Notes under the pieces: model-generated
The model's input: the letters and a program-made list of their open reading frames with translations, nothing else
Told to the model about the DNA's origin: nothing
Databases searched by the model: none
Shown here: in pieces, positions 22,319-23,005 of the stretch
How the letters are laid out: the number at the start of each line of letters is the position of its first letter
Numbering within the stretch: position 1 is the stretch's first letter
NCBI GenBank assembly: GCA_012517025.1
Contig: JAAYVT010000513.1
Span: 1 to 23,005 of the forward strand
Reading direction: 5' to 3'
From: Phyllobacteriaceae bacterium
GTDB lineage: Bacteria > Pseudomonadota > Alphaproteobacteria > Rhizobiales > Ancalomicrobiaceae
DNA length: 23,005 nt
Made by a program: the position numbers and the translations under genes

Positions 22319-23005
22319 ATGACGAACATGTCCTTCGCTCGCTCGAGCACCTCGATCGCCGAAATCATCCTGCCGGTGACCGGCGTGCTGGCGATCGACG
22401 ATCTCGATTGCCTGGCAGATCGGCTCGAACGCGCCAATGGCGACGAGGCGCTCCGCGTTCTCGTCGTCCGCAGCGCCGCCGACGCCTTCTCGTCCGGTGC
22501 CGATCCGGCGGAACTCGCTTCCATCGACGATCTGGCCGGGCTTTCGGCGACGGTCACACGCTTCTTCGAAGCGCTGATCGGATGCGACAAGATCATGATC
22601 GCCGCGGTCGACGGTCCCTGCACCGGTCTGGGAATGACGATGCTGCTTCATTTCGATGCGGTTCTCGCGACCGATGCGGCGCGGTTCTCGGCGCCGTTCG
22701 TGGAACTCGGGCTTGTGCCGGAGGCTGCCTCGACGCTCCTGGCGGTGAGGAGGTTCGGCTATCTCCGTGCCTTCGATCTCTTCTGCGGGGGAGGGGAGAT
22801 CGACGTCGCCGAGGCCATGTCGATCGGTCTCGTCGGCGAGCATGTCGCGAGAGGCGAGTTGCTGGCGACCGCCCGCGAACGCGCGATCCGTCTGGCGCGG
22901 AAGCCGCCGATCGCCCTCACGGCCACGCGACGGCTGTTGCGCTCGACGGAAGAGGCGAGGGCACGCTGTCGTGCCGAAATCGAACTCTTCGAGGAGTGCC
23001 TCCGA
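22319..23005 (+). CDS. Enoyl-CoA hydratase/isomerase (crotonase) family protein, cut by window edge
   Basis: The first 229 residues are seen and the frame is open to the right edge. FSSGADPAEL (57-66) and GPCTGLGMTML (99-109) are the two oxyanion-hole segments of crotonases, and FVELGLVPEAAST (127-139) carries acidic residues (E129, E135) near the usual catalytic glutamate positions. The family acts on acyl-CoA thioesters by hydration, isomerisation or hydrolysis. GGAG (22308-22311) is 7 bases before ATG 22319; ATG 22328 is an in-frame alternative. The 34-base gap to luxI suggests one operon. Crotonase genes next to luxI are known from Mesorhizobium-type islands, where they are tied to unsaturated acyl-homoserine lactones; the same role here is inferred. 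Confidence 0.87.
   Translation, partial: MTNMSFARSSTSIAEIILPVTGVLAIDDLDCLADRLERANGDEALRVLVVRSAADAFSSGADPAELASIDDLAGLSATVTRFFEALIGCDKIMIAAVDGPCTGLGMTMLLHFDAVLATDAARFSAPFVELGLVPEAASTLLAVRRFGYLRAFDLFCGGGEIDVAEAMSIGLVGEHVARGELLATARERAIRLARKPPIALTATRRLLRSTEEARARCRAEIELFEECLR

Noticed and set aside
1..23005. CRISPR arrays, tRNA, rRNA, insertion-sequence transposases, replication origin
   Set aside because: No regularly spaced repeats, cloverleaf sequences, rRNA segments, DDE transposase motifs or Rep/iteron features were seen on reading both strands. Short diverged repeats could have been missed by eye.

Overview
The window is high-GC DNA with the look of an alphaproteobacterium, probably Hyphomicrobiales/Rhizobiales: a Ti-plasmid-type relaxase TraA, a TraG coupling protein and LuxR/LuxI quorum sensing. 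It is part of a conjugative element. No replication gene, integrase or attachment site is visible, so plasmid versus integrative element cannot be decided from this stretch.

Layout. (1) 1-5096: a plus-strand run of type IVB (Dot/Icm, I-type) secretion genes: the end of DotH/IcmK, DotG/IcmE, a small two-helix membrane protein, the DotO/IcmB ATPase and an IcmD/DotP-like small membrane protein. (2) 5182-9417: an accessory block with a serine resolvase, a doubtful small ORF, and three toxin-antitoxin modules (AbiEi-AbiEii on minus, PrlF-YhaV and MazE-MazF on plus), each with its own dyad near the promoter. (3) 9455-13130: an AT-richer cassette holding a GntR regulator (minus), a PLP-dependent alpha-oxoamine-synthase-like enzyme and a DMT exporter (plus). 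It lies flush between two decayed genes, a frame-broken HlyD adaptor fragment on the left and an internally deleted resolvase on the right. (4) 13210-14511: a minus-strand Xre-RES toxin-antitoxin pair followed by a small unknown gene. (5) 14612-20635: the DNA-processing module, with relaxase/helicase TraA on minus, an oriT whose nick region looks like RSF1010, then TraD and TraG on plus. (6) 20833-23005: a LuxR regulator, a LuxI synthase and a crotonase-family gene cut by the window edge.

How it fits together. TraA should nick oriT at about 18.2 kb and pass the strand, through TraG, to a Dot/Icm-like channel encoded at the left. The LuxR/LuxI pair probably controls when this happens, and the crotonase next to luxI may alter the signal's acyl chain. 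The four toxin-antitoxin modules are likely to stabilise the element. The most original part is the GntR / oxoamine synthase / exporter cassette, which looks like a self-contained, regulated 'make and export a small molecule' unit. The pairing of a Ti-type DNA-processing module with a type IVB channel is the second point of interest.
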